64,000 nucleotides of DNA from Curtobacterium sp. BH-2-1-1 (GCF_001806325.1 NZ_CP017580.1:2356001-2420000); one strand, 5' to 3'; positions 43,099 through 52,134 are shown, counted from the first letter of the stretch. Numbers and translations: made by a program. The notes: generated by a model from the sequence alone, not told the origin.

Positions 43099-43821
43099 TC
43101 ACCAGGGGACGACGCCCGCGTCCTCGAAGAAGCCACCCCGCGGGCCGTCGTCCGGCAGCGTCGCGAGCCGCACCGCGGTCGCCGCGCCCTGCGCGGCCGT
43201 GCGGTCGCCGCTGAAGCCGTTGAAGTCCGTCGCGACGAGCCCCGGGCACGCGGCGTTGACGACGACCGGGGTGTCCGCGAACGCCCTCGCGTACTGGGTC
43301 GTGATGCCGTTGAGGAACGTCTTCGACGGGGCGTACGCAGCCATCACCGGACCCGGCTGGCGGCCGAGGGAGCCCATGCTGCTCGACGCGTTCACGATGC
43401 GCGGCGCGGGGGAGCGGCGCAGCAGCGGCAGCATCGCGTTCGTCACGCGGACGACGCCGTAGACGTTGACGTCGACGACCTGCCGGACGACGTCGAGGTC
43501 GAGCGTCGTCGGGTCCTGCGTCCACGTCACCGGGTCGAACGGTCCAGAGATCCCGGCGTTGTTCACGAGGACGTCGAGTCGGCCGAAGCGCTCCTCGACC
43601 TCTGCTGCGGCATCCGCCACGCTCTCGTCACTCGTCACGTCGAGCCGGACCCCGTGGGCGTCGACCCCGCTCGCCCGCAGTCGTTCCACCGCTTCCTCGC
43701 GACCGGTGTCGCTCCGTGCGCCGACGAGCACGCGCATCCCCGTCGCACCCAGCTGCTCGGCGATCGCGTACCCGATGCCCTTGTTCGCGCCGGTCACCAG
43801 CGCGGTCGTCTTGTCGTCCAT
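43099..43821 (-). CDS. Short-chain dehydrogenase/reductase
   Basis: A 240-residue classical SDR: TGANKGIG cofactor loop, NNAG structural motif, catalytic Ser in 'VNASSSMGS' and YAPSK with Tyr and Lys. It resembles carbonyl-reductase-like SDRs. It is divergent from a LysR regulator gene, which probably controls it. Substrate unknown. Confidence 0.88.
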   Translation of the reverse strand: MDDKTTALVTGANKGIGYAIAEQLGATGMRVLVGARSDTGREEAVERLRASGVDAHGVRLDVTSDESVADAAAEVEERFGRLDVLVNNAGISGPFDPVTWTQDPTTLDLDVVRQVVDVNVYGVVRVTNAMLPLLRRSPAPRIVNASSSMGSLGRQPGPVMAAYAPSKTFLNGITTQYARAFADTPVVVNAACPGLVATDFNGFSGDRTAAQGAATAVRLATLPDDGPRGGFFEDAGVVPW

Positions 43822-43878
43822 GTGCTCGATCGTCCGTCCGGGGTGGTTCCCGCGTCCAACACCGATCGGGTGGGTGGT

Positions 43879-43895
43879 GATACTCGCCGGGTATC
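43879..43895. promoter_or_regulatory. Putative LysR binding site
   Basis: GATAC-N7-GTATC between the divergent SDR and LysR genes has the interrupted-dyad form and the T-N11-A spacing usual for LysR proteins. It lies 22 bases before the LysR GTG. Confidence 0.5.
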
Positions 43896-43916
43896 GGTCG
43901 GCGTAGGCTGCCGGTC

Positions 43917-44783
43917 GTGGACGATGTCGAGACGCGCGAGCTCCGGTACTTCGTCGCCGTCGCCGAGGAACTCCACTTCGGCCGCGCGGCGCTCCGGCTC
44001 GGGATGGCGCAGCCGCCGTTGTCGCGGGCGATCCGGCAGCTCGAGGAGCGGATCGGCGTCCGGCTCTTCGACCGTGACCGTCGTGGCGTGACCCTGACCG
44101 ACGCGGGGTCGGCGCTCCTCCGCGAAGCCCCGGCCGCCCTCGACGCCGTGCGCGCGGCCGTCCGGCGGACCCGACGCGCGGGGGCACCGGAGCAGCGGCT
44201 GGTCCTCGCGACGAAGGCCGGGTCGTCGCACGAGTTCCTGCAGGCGCTGCTCGACGCGGCCCCCGAGGACGTGCCGGTCGACGTGGTGCTCTGCGAGATC
44301 GGTGAGCAGGCGGGACTCCTCCTCGACGGCACGGCGGACGTCGCGGTGATGCACCGGCCGTTCGACGACTTCGCCGGGATCGAGTCGGTCGACCTGTACT
44401 CCGAGCCGCAGGTCGCGATCGTCCCCGCGTCCCACCCGCTCGCCGACCGCCGGTCCCTCACGATGGCCGAGGTGTCGTCGGTCCCCGACCTGCCGATGGC
44501 GCGGTGGCCCCTCGCCGACTGGACCTACCCGCCGGGACCGGGGCCGGAGGTGCACTCGCAGTCGCAGCTGGCGCAGCTCGTCGCGCTCGGTCGGACGCTG
44601 CTCGTGATCCCGCGCTCGAGCCGGGCCTGGCAGTGGCCCGAGCACGTCGCGGTGCCGGTGCTCGACGCGCCCCTCGCGACGACGGTGCTCGGGTGGCCGG
44701 TCGGGCGGGAGACGCCGGCGGTCGCGCGGCTCGTGGCGACCGGGCTGCGGATCGGGGAGGCCGCGGGCGCGGTCAGCGCCTGA
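43917..44783 (+). CDS. LysR-type regulator
   Basis: A 288-residue LysR protein with helix-turn-helix 'FGRAALRLGMAQPPLSRAI' (about 21-40) and an effector domain. It is divergent from an SDR gene with a candidate binding site between them, so activation of the SDR in response to a small molecule is inferred. Its last codons run into a tandem 20-base repeat. Confidence 0.87.
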   Translation: MDDVETRELRYFVAVAEELHFGRAALRLGMAQPPLSRAIRQLEERIGVRLFDRDRRGVTLTDAGSALLREAPAALDAVRAAVRRTRRAGAPEQRLVLATKAGSSHEFLQALLDAAPEDVPVDVVLCEIGEQAGLLLDGTADVAVMHRPFDDFAGIESVDLYSEPQVAIVPASHPLADRRSLTMAEVSSVPDLPMARWPLADWTYPPGPGPEVHSQSQLAQLVALGRTLLVIPRSSRAWQWPEHVAVPVLDAPLATTVLGWPVGRETPAVARLVATGLRIGEAAGAVSA

Positions 44784-44820
44784 CGGGGCCGGTCAGCGCC
44801 TGACGGGTCCGGTCAGCGGC
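44771..44820. repeat. Tandem 20-base direct repeat, two and a half copies
   Basis: GGTCAGCGCCTGACGGGGCC is followed by a second copy differing by one base and a third partial copy. The first copy contains the LysR stop codon and the last reaches the DivIVA-like stop, so the gap between the convergent genes grew by duplication. Confidence 0.75.
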
Positions 44821-45085
44821 GCGTCGCGTGCTGCCGCAGCGCGACCACCACGCGGTCGAGGAAGTCGTCGACCTCGTCCTGGCGGTAGCCCTCGCGGAAC
44901 TTGGTCGGCTGGAAGCGCGCCAGTGTGACGTCCTCGGGCGTCAGCGGGTCGACCGGACGTCCGGCCTCGTACCCGGCCAGGGTCGCGCGGACCCGGTCGA
45001 GGAAGTCGTCGACCTCGCGCTGGTCGTACCCTTCGCGCCACTTCGTCGGTGCGAACTTCGCGTTCGCCACATCGCTCGCGAGCAT
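44813..45085 (-). CDS. Two-repeat DivIVA-domain protein
   Basis: A 90-residue protein built of two near-identical DivIVA N-terminal motifs: KFAPTKWREGYDQREVDDFL then RFQPTKFREGYRQDEVDDFL, each followed by DRV. Full DivIVA/Wag31 proteins have one such motif plus long coiled coils; here the coiled coil is missing and the membrane-recognising module is doubled. GGGGGAG before ATG supports the start. It could cap or compete with DivIVA at the poles; that is inference. Confidence 0.82.
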   Translation of the reverse strand: MLASDVANAKFAPTKWREGYDQREVDDFLDRVRATLAGYEAGRPVDPLTPEDVTLARFQPTKFREGYRQDEVDDFLDRVVVALRQHATRR

Positions 45086-45142
45086 GCTCTCCCCCTCGTG
45101 CCGGACCCCTCGTGCCGGCGTGTTCGACGATCCTCGCACAGG

Positions 45143-46480
45143 TCACCCGGCGGGTGTGTCCGTCCAGACCCGGTCGATCGGCACCTCGTGGCCGAGCACC
45201 GCGACCGCCGCACGGTGCCCCGAGTACAGCGCGCCGGCCACCGTCGCCGGGTCGTCGGTCCACGTCGCCTCGCCCGCCAGGTGCACGCGCCCCGCGATCG
45301 GCACCGCGAGGTCGTCGTGGTCGCTCGTCGTCGACCCCGGCAGCATGTGCGCGTACGAGCCCCGGGCGAACGGGTCGTCCTGCCACGCCGTCACCAGCAC
45401 CGACGTCGGCGTCCCCACGGCGTCGCCGTACAGTCGCCGGAGCTGCTCGAGCACCGAGTCCTCGACCCGCTCCTCGCTCCAGCCCCGGATCGCCCGCGCT
45501 GCCGGACCGGCCGCGAAGGTGAGCAGCGTCGGCACCCCGTCGAGCCGCGTCAGGTCGTACCAGGAGTGCCACCACCGTCCGGCCGGACCGAGCTGCCGGA
45601 CCGCGTAGACGTCGGCGTCCCAGAACCGCTCCGGGAACCGCAGGACGACCTTCTCGAAGGCGTTCATCCGCAGCCGTCCGAGTGCCTGCCGGTGCCGTGC
45701 GGGCAGCGGTGGCTCGATCACGAGGTCGCCGGCCTGCAGCACCCCGACGGGCACCGTGACGACGGCGGCCTCGGCGTGGAACGGGCCGCGGCTGCTCGTG
45801 ACCACCACCCCGCCGTCCCCGTGGTCGATGCGCTCGACGACGTGCTCGAGCCGGACGTCGAGTCCCGCGGCGAGGTGTGCGGGCAGGGCGTCGTAGCCGT
45901 CCGGGAACACCACCTCGTCGCCCGCGATCGTGTCGTCGTCGAGCCCGTGCGCGGCGAGCTCGTCGCTCGGGACCCCGTACTGCTCCTCGCTCCGGTGCTC
46001 GAGGTGCTCGCTGACCCGTTCCGCCCGCTCGGCGTTCCAGCCCTGCGCCGCGACGGCCCGGGCGACCACGTCGCGGTAGCAGTCGAGCGGCGCCGATCGC
46101 TCGACCTCGTCGGCCAGGGCGCGGTCGACCGTGCGCACGTCGTCGGCGAAGCGGGCGGCTGCACCGGCCTCGAGCCGACGACCGTCGGGCCCGTGGTACG
46201 CGATCGGCCGGCTGTCGACCTGGTACCCGCCGACGGTGAACTCGACCGTGCGGATGCCGAACGCGGCGACGGCGTCGGCCACGGGGTTGTCCTCGACGCC
46301 GTGGATCCACGAGGCGCCGAGGTCCGTCACGTGCCCGTCGGTCCGGTCGGTGTGGACCCGACCGCCGATCCGGTCCCGGGCCTCGAGCACGACGACCCGG
46401 CGCCCGGCCCCGGCGAGCACCCGTGCGGCCGCGAGCCCCGCCACGCCCGCACCGATCACGACGACGTCGGCGTCCTCCAT
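45143..46480 (-). CDS. FAD-dependent amine oxidase (polyamine-oxidase-like)
   Basis: A 445-residue flavoprotein with the N-terminal FAD fold (VVVIGAGVAGLAAARV, then EARDRIGGRV) and the C-terminal 'VHLAGEATW' that closes the flavin site. It resembles monoamine/polyamine oxidases that oxidise amines to aldehydes with release of ammonia and peroxide. No signal peptide. GAGGAG precedes the ATG. It is divergent from an APC permease that may supply the amine. Confidence 0.87.
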   Translation of the reverse strand: MEDADVVVIGAGVAGLAAARVLAGAGRRVVVLEARDRIGGRVHTDRTDGHVTDLGASWIHGVEDNPVADAVAAFGIRTVEFTVGGYQVDSRPIAYHGPDGRRLEAGAAARFADDVRTVDRALADEVERSAPLDCYRDVVARAVAAQGWNAERAERVSEHLEHRSEEQYGVPSDELAAHGLDDDTIAGDEVVFPDGYDALPAHLAAGLDVRLEHVVERIDHGDGGVVVTSSRGPFHAEAAVVTVPVGVLQAGDLVIEPPLPARHRQALGRLRMNAFEKVVLRFPERFWDADVYAVRQLGPAGRWWHSWYDLTRLDGVPTLLTFAAGPAARAIRGWSEERVEDSVLEQLRRLYGDAVGTPTSVLVTAWQDDPFARGSYAHMLPGSTTSDHDDLAVPIAGRVHLAGEATWTDDPATVAGALYSGHRAAVAVLGHEVPIDRVWTDTPAG

Positions 46481-46627
46481 GCTGGTGCTCCTCTCGGGAC
46501 TGGATCAAGATTGACACAGCCAGGTGCGGAAATCGTTGCTGAGGTCTAGTTTCAGTGCTCGTATCCACAGAGTCGTGGAGCGACGGCGACGGTTTCCGTC
46601 GGTCGCCATCGAGAGAGCGTGGTGGTC

Positions 46628-48343
46628 ATGCGAGACGAACGGGTCGTGACGGTGTCGACCGAGACCGTCGGCACGGAGAAGGGACTGCGACCGGGGGCCA
46701 TCGGCCTGGTCGGCAGCGTTGTCATGGGCATCTCGTCCACGGCGCCCGCCTACAGCCTGGCCGCGAGCCTCGGGTTGGTCGTGGCCAGTGGGGGAGCGCT
46801 CCTCGCCGGGGTGAAGGCCCCGGCGATCATGCTGCTCGCGTTCATCCCGATGTGGATGATCGCCGTGGCCTACCAGGAGCTCAACCGCGAGGACCCCGAC
46901 TGCGGCACGACGTTCACCTGGGCGACCCGGGCGTTCGGTTCCGTGACGGGGTGGCTCGGCGGGTGGGGGATCATCGCCGCGGACGTCATCGTGATGGCGA
47001 ACCTCGCCCAGATCGCCGGCTCGTACGGGTACTCGTTCGTCGGCGTCCTGACGAACGACCCGGCGATCAGCGCCCTCGGGAACAGCACGCTCTGGTCGAC
47101 CGTCGCCGGGGTGGCCTGGATCGCCGTGATGACCTTCATCTGCTACGTCGGCGTCGAGGTGTCGGCCCGGCTGCAGTACGTCCTGCTCGGCATCGAGGTG
47201 CTCGTGCTTGTGATGTTCGCTGCCGTCGCGCTCGTGCGGGTCGGCACCGGCAACGGCGTCGAGGGTTCGATCACACCGTCGCTGTCGTGGCTGTGGCCGA
47301 GCGGCATGGACTTCGGCTCGGTCATCGCCCCCGCCATGCTCACGGCGATCTTCATCTACTGGGGCTGGGACACCGCCGTCTCGCTCAACGAGGAGACGAA
47401 GGACCCCGAGAAGACCCCCGGTCGCGCAGCCGTCATCAGCACGGTCCTGCTCCTCGTCATCTACGCCCTCGTGTCGATCGCGGCGATCGCGTTCGCCGGC
47501 GTCGGGACGAAGGGCATCGGCCTCGGAGCGCAGGGCAACGCGGACGACGTGTTCTCGGCGATCGGCCCGGCGCTCTTCGGCAACTCGTTCCTCGGGCACG
47601 CCGCGATGGCCCTGCTGTCGTTCTCGATCCTCACCTCGGCGTCCGCCTCGACGCAGACCACGATCATGCCGACCGCCCGGACCTCGCTCTCGATGGCGGT
47701 CTACAAGGCCCTGCCGTCGCACTTCGCCCGGATCCACCGGCGCTTCCTCACCCCGACCTGGTCGACCATCGGGATGGGCATCGCGTCGATCGGCTTCTAC
47801 GTGCTGTTCACCGTCATCTCGACGAACCTGCTCACGGCCCTGATCGGTTCCGTCGGCCTGATGATCGCGTTCTACTACGGGCTGACCGGCTTCGCGTGCG
47901 TCTGGGTCTACCGACGGACGCTCTTCAGCACCGTGCGGAACTTCGTGATGCGGGGGCTCGTCCCGTTGCTCGGCGGCCTGACGCTCGGGGTGACGTTCGT
48001 CTACGGACTCGTGCAGTTCGCCCAGCCCGACTGGCTGCAGGGCGACGACGGGAAGGACGTCACGATCCTCGGCATCGGAGCGGTCGCCGTGGTGGGTGTC
48101 GGCGCGATCCTCATCGGTGTCGTGCTGATGGTCGTCTGGTGGGTGCGGTCCCCGGACTTCTTCCGGGGGCGGACGCTCACGAGCACGAGCAACATCCTCG
48201 TCCTCGACGGCCCGGCTGGCGTCCCGGAGCCGACCGTCATCGCGCCCGACTTCTCGAACCTGCCGACGGGCAGCATCGCGGTCGACGAGGAGACCGGCAA
48301 GCGGTTCCGGCGGACGCGGTCGCGTCGCCGCGACGACGACTGA
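46628..48343 (+). CDS. APC-superfamily amino acid/polyamine permease
   Basis: A 571-residue transporter with about 12-13 helices and a polar tail. The helix-1 break 'GISSTAPAYSLAASLG' and 'YWGWDTAVSLNEETKD' in helix 6 are typical of the APC superfamily. Two GTG codons directly upstream are alternative starts. A TTGACA hexamer lies at 46511-46516 but no -10 at normal spacing is clear. The divergent amine oxidase suggests uptake and oxidation of an amine such as putrescine or of an amino acid. Confidence 0.85.
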   Translation: MRDERVVTVSTETVGTEKGLRPGAIGLVGSVVMGISSTAPAYSLAASLGLVVASGGALLAGVKAPAIMLLAFIPMWMIAVAYQELNREDPDCGTTFTWATRAFGSVTGWLGGWGIIAADVIVMANLAQIAGSYGYSFVGVLTNDPAISALGNSTLWSTVAGVAWIAVMTFICYVGVEVSARLQYVLLGIEVLVLVMFAAVALVRVGTGNGVEGSITPSLSWLWPSGMDFGSVIAPAMLTAIFIYWGWDTAVSLNEETKDPEKTPGRAAVISTVLLLVIYALVSIAAIAFAGVGTKGIGLGAQGNADDVFSAIGPALFGNSFLGHAAMALLSFSILTSASASTQTTIMPTARTSLSMAVYKALPSHFARIHRRFLTPTWSTIGMGIASIGFYVLFTVISTNLLTALIGSVGLMIAFYYGLTGFACVWVYRRTLFSTVRNFVMRGLVPLLGGLTLGVTFVYGLVQFAQPDWLQGDDGKDVTILGIGAVAVVGVGAILIGVVLMVVWWVRSPDFFRGRTLTSTSNILVLDGPAGVPEPTVIAPDFSNLPTGSIAVDEETGKRFRRTRSRRRDDD

Positions 48344-48360
48344 TCTCGCGCACCGGCGGC

Positions 48361-48402
48361 GGACGGGAGGCGCGGGGCGGGCCCGCACCGTGCCTCCCGT
48401 CC
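48361..48402. terminator. Palindromic terminator, GGAGGCGCG family
   Basis: GGACGGGAGGC (48361-48371) pairs with GCCTCCCGTCC (48392-48402) and the inner parts pair imperfectly. It lies between convergent genes and abuts the stop of the next gene. Confidence 0.68.
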
Positions 48403-48403
48403 G

Positions 48404-49048
48404 TCAGCCCACCAGCTCGCGCCGCAGCGACCGCAGCACCGGCAGGAGCGTCTCCAGACCGCCGGGACCCACCTCGAACGGGCGGCCGAGGGCCGTCCGC
48501 GGCGGCAGGACGAGCTCGCCTCCACCGACGAGGTCGAACCAGAGCGCGTAGTCGACGCGGGAGCCGCGTGCGTCCTTCGTCGCGAGGTCGATCGTCCGGA
48601 TCCGCGACCAGGGCAGATCGATCACCGGCGCCTCCCGGTCCGGCGTCCATCCGTGCATGCCGGCACGATCGAGCGTCCACACCTCGGGACGGGGACGCGG
48701 GAGGTCCTCGGAGGTCCGGATGCCCTTCGTCAGCACCGGCAGGAAGAACGCGGGTTCGCGACCGCTCGCGCGGATGCGGGCGAGTGTCCGTCGGTCACGA
48801 CGTCCGCTCCACCAGGTGCCGACCGACATCACGATGCCGACGACGATCAGGAACAGCTCGACCAGGACGACGCTGCCGACGCGGCTGCTCCGTTCCCTCT
48901 GCTCGACGAAGGCCGGCGAGCCGAACTCCGCGACGATGAGTGCCGGCGCACCCAGCACCAGGATCGCCGCTGCCAGGTGGATCGGCCACTGCCGCGGCGC
49001 GGTCCCGTCACGGAGCCGTCGCACCCACCCGTCCGTCACGTCCTGCAC
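48404..49048 (-). CDS. Unknown membrane protein with PH-like domain
   Basis: A 214-residue protein with two membrane helices (about 24-45 and 60-80) and a cytoplasmic C-terminal beta-rich part resembling bacterial PH-like domains (…LPWSRIRTIDLATKDARG…). GTG start; the ribosome site is modest. I do not recognise a specific family. Confidence 0.7.
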   Translation of the reverse strand: MQDVTDGWVRRLRDGTAPRQWPIHLAAAILVLGAPALIVAEFGSPAFVEQRERSSRVGSVVLVELFLIVVGIVMSVGTWWSGRRDRRTLARIRASGREPAFFLPVLTKGIRTSEDLPRPRPEVWTLDRAGMHGWTPDREAPVIDLPWSRIRTIDLATKDARGSRVDYALWFDLVGGGELVLPPRTALGRPFEVGPGGLETLLPVLRSLRRELVG

Positions 49049-49081
49049 GGTCCCATCCTGCTCGGACGTCGGTCGGTGCGG

Positions 49082-49432
49082 TCAGTGCCGGTGGGACCGC
49101 CGCCGGCCGAGGATCGCGTCGATCACCCGCGAGAACCGCGGACGCCGCGCCACCGGCTTCGTCTCGATGGAGCGGGTCGGAGCGCGGAGCGCGAGATCGT
49201 GCAGCATGTTCCGCTTCGAGCCGTCCCAGTTCGCGAACAGGTACGCGCCCCCGAGGAACGACAGACTCCGCACCGGCGTGCGCTTCCACGAGTCGGCCGC
49301 GACGTAGTACCCGGCGTGACCGGCGTGGATGTGCTTGATCACGGTGTCGACGTCGATGACGCTGGTGGTCGTCACGACGGCGGTGATGCCCGTTCGGTCA
49401 CGGGCGACGTACTCGATGAGGTGTTCAGACAC
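49082..49432 (-). CDS. Small protein of unknown function
   Basis: A 116-residue protein starting at GTG. The section 'GGAYLFANWDGSKRNMLHDL' is faintly like the end of DUF3892 domains (…Y…DG…NL), but I cannot confirm it. A basic C-terminus (RRPRFSRVIDAILGRRRSHRH) follows. The longer upstream frame is a shadow. Confidence 0.6.
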   Translation of the reverse strand: MSEHLIEYVARDRTGITAVVTTTSVIDVDTVIKHIHAGHAGYYVAADSWKRTPVRSLSFLGGAYLFANWDGSKRNMLHDLALRAPTRSIETKPVARRPRFSRVIDAILGRRRSHRH

Positions 49433-49566
49433 GAGGGCTCTTGGTCGGGTCGGGGCCCGTCGAGGTCGGGGAACGCGACACGACGAGGCATGGCCGGAAT
49501 CGTCGTTGCTTCCGAAACCAAGAATACGCCGAGAACTCTGTGCAGGGCGAGGAGGAACCTGTCCGG

Positions 49567-50160
49567 ATGCGCACCGTGAACACCACCGGGGGGATCCTGT
49601 TCGCCGCCGTCCTGGCCGTTGCCCTGACCGGGTGCAGTGGCGGGACGACCGCCGGCCCCACCGCCACCGCCACCCGCACCGTGACCGCCACGCCGACTGC
49701 TGTCGCCGAGAGCCCGACCCCGACGTCGACTCCGACCCCCACGCCGACGTGCGGCCCGTCGAGCGGTGCCGAGGCCGCCGCCCAGCCGATCGCCGACCTG
49801 CCCCTGCCGGCCGGGCTCGAGGACGCGAAGTGGGACGCCGCACGGGCCGACACGTCCGGGTACGAGGCGTGCGCCCCGCTGTCCTGGGTCACGGTGAGCC
49901 TGGACCTCGCGACCGGCAGCTCGCCCGTCGCGATCCTGCTCTTCCACGACGGCCGGTACCTCGGCACGGCCACGAAGGAGCAGTACGGCTTCGTCCCGGA
50001 CATCAGCCGGACCGACCCGTCGACGATCGCGGTGGCCTACCGCTACGCGAAGCCGGACGAGTCGACGGCGGACGCGAGCGGTCGGGCGGATGCGACGTTC
50101 CGGTGGGACGACGCTGCCGGGCGCGTGGTGATGACGGGGCAGGTGCCGCCGGCCGGCTGA
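49567..50160 (+). CDS. LppP/LprE-family lipoprotein
   Basis: A 197-residue lipoprotein: signal with ALTGC lipobox (Cys24), a Thr/Pro linker of about 40 residues, then a domain with 'CAPLSWVTVSLDL', 'ILLFHDGRYLGTATKEQYGF' and 'IAVAYRYAKPDE', the pattern of mycobacterial LppP/LprE. Two cysteines probably form a disulfide. GGAGGA lies 10 bases upstream. Function of the family is not known. Confidence 0.8.
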   Translation: MRTVNTTGGILFAAVLAVALTGCSGGTTAGPTATATRTVTATPTAVAESPTPTSTPTPTPTCGPSSGAEAAAQPIADLPLPAGLEDAKWDAARADTSGYEACAPLSWVTVSLDLATGSSPVAILLFHDGRYLGTATKEQYGFVPDISRTDPSTIAVAYRYAKPDESTADASGRADATFRWDDAAGRVVMTGQVPPAG

Positions 50161-50211
50161 GCCGCGACGCCGCGACGCCGCACGCCGGCTGCCGTTCGCC
50201 GTGGGCCTGGC

Positions 50212-51288
50212 ATGCTGGACGCCATGCCGTTCCTCCGCACCGCCTGGCCGGGCGTCGCGCTCGCCCTCGTGATCGGGCTCGCCGCCACCGTCGTCGGCCG
50301 CGAGGTCCCGGTCGTCGGTGGCCCGGTCCCCGCGGTCGTGCTCGGCGCCCTGGTCGGGTGGCTCGTCCGCCGACGACGACACCACGACGGCACCGGCGCG
50401 GGCTCGGGCGGCGATCTCGGCCTGCTGCAGCCCGGCGTGAAGTTCGCCTCGAGCCGGATCCTGCAGTTCGCCGTCGTCCTGCTCGGCGCCCAGCTCTCGA
50501 TCGCCGAGGTGCTCCGCATCGGCGGCGAGACGCTGCCCGTGATGCTGACGACCCTCGTCGTGTGCCTCGTCGCAGCCTGGGGGATCGGTCGGCTGCTCCG
50601 GGTCTCGAGTGCCCTCCGCACGCTCATCGGCGTCGGGACGGGGATCTGCGGTGCCTCGGCGATCGCGGCCGTCACGCCCGTGATCGGCGCGGTCAGCGCC
50701 GACGTCGCCTACGCGATGTCGACGATCTTCCTGTGCAACATCGCCGCCGTCTTCGTCTTCCCCATCGTCGGTCACGCACTGGGGCTCTCGCAGCACGCGT
50801 TCGGCGTCTTCGCCGGCACCGCGGTGAACGACACCTCGTCGGTGGTCGCCACCGCGACCGTCTACGGTCGCCAGGCGACCGACACGGCGGTGGTCGTGAA
50901 GCTGGTCCGGACGCTCATGATCATCCCGATCGTCGTGGGGCTGGCCGGCCTGGAGGCGCGGCGCACCTCCCGCGCGCAGCCCACCACCGACGACGGGTCT
51001 GGCCGCGCCGGGGGCGTCCGCGTGTTCCGGTTGGTCCCGTGGTTCCTGATCGGGTTCCTCGTGGTCGTGCTCCTCCGCACCCTCGGGGTCCTGCCGGCCG
51101 CAGCGGCCCCGGGGTTCTCCACCGCCGCGACGTTCCTCATCACGGTGGCGCTCGCCGCGATCGGGGTCTCGACGGACTTCGGCGCGCTCCGGCGGGCGGG
51201 GTTCCGACCGATGCTGCTCGGGATCGCGCTGTGGGTGCTCGTGGCGGGGACGAGCCTCGGCGCGCAGGCGGTGTTCGGGCTCCTCTGA
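50212..51288 (+). CDS. YeiH-family (UPF0324) membrane exporter
   Basis: A 358-residue protein with about ten helices and the family features 'GVGTGICGASAIAAVTPVIG' and 'GTAVNDTSSVVATA'. YeiH proteins are annotated as putative sulfate exporters, but evidence is thin. An ATG four codons later is an alternative start. It is convergent with the GntR gene that ends the long leftward operon. Confidence 0.85.
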   Translation: MLDAMPFLRTAWPGVALALVIGLAATVVGREVPVVGGPVPAVVLGALVGWLVRRRRHHDGTGAGSGGDLGLLQPGVKFASSRILQFAVVLLGAQLSIAEVLRIGGETLPVMLTTLVVCLVAAWGIGRLLRVSSALRTLIGVGTGICGASAIAAVTPVIGAVSADVAYAMSTIFLCNIAAVFVFPIVGHALGLSQHAFGVFAGTAVNDTSSVVATATVYGRQATDTAVVVKLVRTLMIIPIVVGLAGLEARRTSRAQPTTDDGSGRAGGVRVFRLVPWFLIGFLVVVLLRTLGVLPAAAAPGFSTAATFLITVALAAIGVSTDFGALRRAGFRPMLLGIALWVLVAGTSLGAQAVFGLL

Positions 51289-51300
51289 CGGCGTCGAGGC

Positions 51301-52134
51301 TCACACGATGCGGGAGTCGATCACCGCCCGGTCGCCCCGGTACCGCGAGAACCCGTACTCCACCGGGGTCCCGTCGGCCAGGCACATCAGCCGCTCGATG
51401 TGGAAGATCGCCTGCCCCGGATCGATGTCGAGCAGGTCCGCGCTCCACTGGTCGGCGTTCACCGTGCTGAGCAGCAGTCGACGAGCGACCGGCCGCTGCC
51501 CGACCCGCCGCACGAGCACGTCCGGCACGTACTCGGTGAGCGGCTCCGACACGAGGTCCGGGAACCGCTCCTGCGGCACCCAGCTCGTCCGCACCCGGCT
51601 CGGCTCCCCGTCGAACGAGATGAGGCTCTCGACGAAGTACGCGGCGCTGCCGTCCATCTCGAGGTTCCGCCGGACGGTCTCGGGCGCCGGCACGAGCTGG
51701 ACGCACAGGTGCACGATGCTCAGCCGCGGGGAGTCGAACACGCTGCCGCCGGTGTTCTCGCCGTAGATCGTGACCTCCTCGGTGGTCCGGGCGAGGCTCA
51801 CCGAGGCCACCGGACGCACGCCGAACGTGCCCGACCGCGGTGCCCGGGTGAGCAGGCGCTGTTCCTTGAGGAGCGTCAGCGCCGCGCGCAGGACGTTCCG
51901 CGTCGTGCCGTACAGGTCGAGGAGCTCCCACTCGTACGGCAGCGGTCCGGTGAACCGACCGGCGACGATGTCCGCGCGGATGAGGTCGGACACCTGCCGG
52001 GCGGCGTCCGAGCGTCGGTTGAAGCCGATCCAGTGCCCGGGCGTGACGTCGCCGATGGCCATGTCCGTCCACGGCGGGACCGGACGACGTCCCGCGGTGC
52101 CGTCCAGTCGGTCGTCGGGTGCGACGTCGGTCAC
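51301..52134 (-). CDS. GntR-family regulator with UTRA sensor domain
   Basis: A 277-residue regulator. After an unusual 45-residue polar N-terminus comes a winged helix-turn-helix ('ELLDLYGTTRNVLRAALTLL', about 90-110) and a UTRA ligand-binding domain ('VESLISFDGEPSRVRTSWVP', 'EYGFSRYRGDRAVI'). Start GTG overlaps the TetR stop as GTGA. It is the last gene of the RutA-like operon, so it may sense a pathway intermediate. Confidence 0.85.
   Translation of the reverse strand: MTDVAPDDRLDGTAGRRPVPPWTDMAIGDVTPGHWIGFNRRSDAARQVSDLIRADIVAGRFTGPLPYEWELLDLYGTTRNVLRAALTLLKEQRLLTRAPRSGTFGVRPVASVSLARTTEEVTIYGENTGGSVFDSPRLSIVHLCVQLVPAPETVRRNLEMDGSAAYFVESLISFDGEPSRVRTSWVPQERFPDLVSEPLTEYVPDVLVRRVGQRPVARRLLLSTVNADQWSADLLDIDPGQAIFHIERLMCLADGTPVEYGFSRYRGDRAVIDSRIV

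Noticed and set aside
46511..46516. TTGACA as a promoter for the APC permease gene
   Set aside because: No -10-like hexamer at 16-18 bases; TAGTTT lies 30 bases downstream, so I do not call a promoter.
49441..49566. Longer start for the LppP/LprE lipoprotein
   Set aside because: It would bury the lipoprotein signal; the ATG at 49567 gives a normal signal and has GGAGGA upstream.
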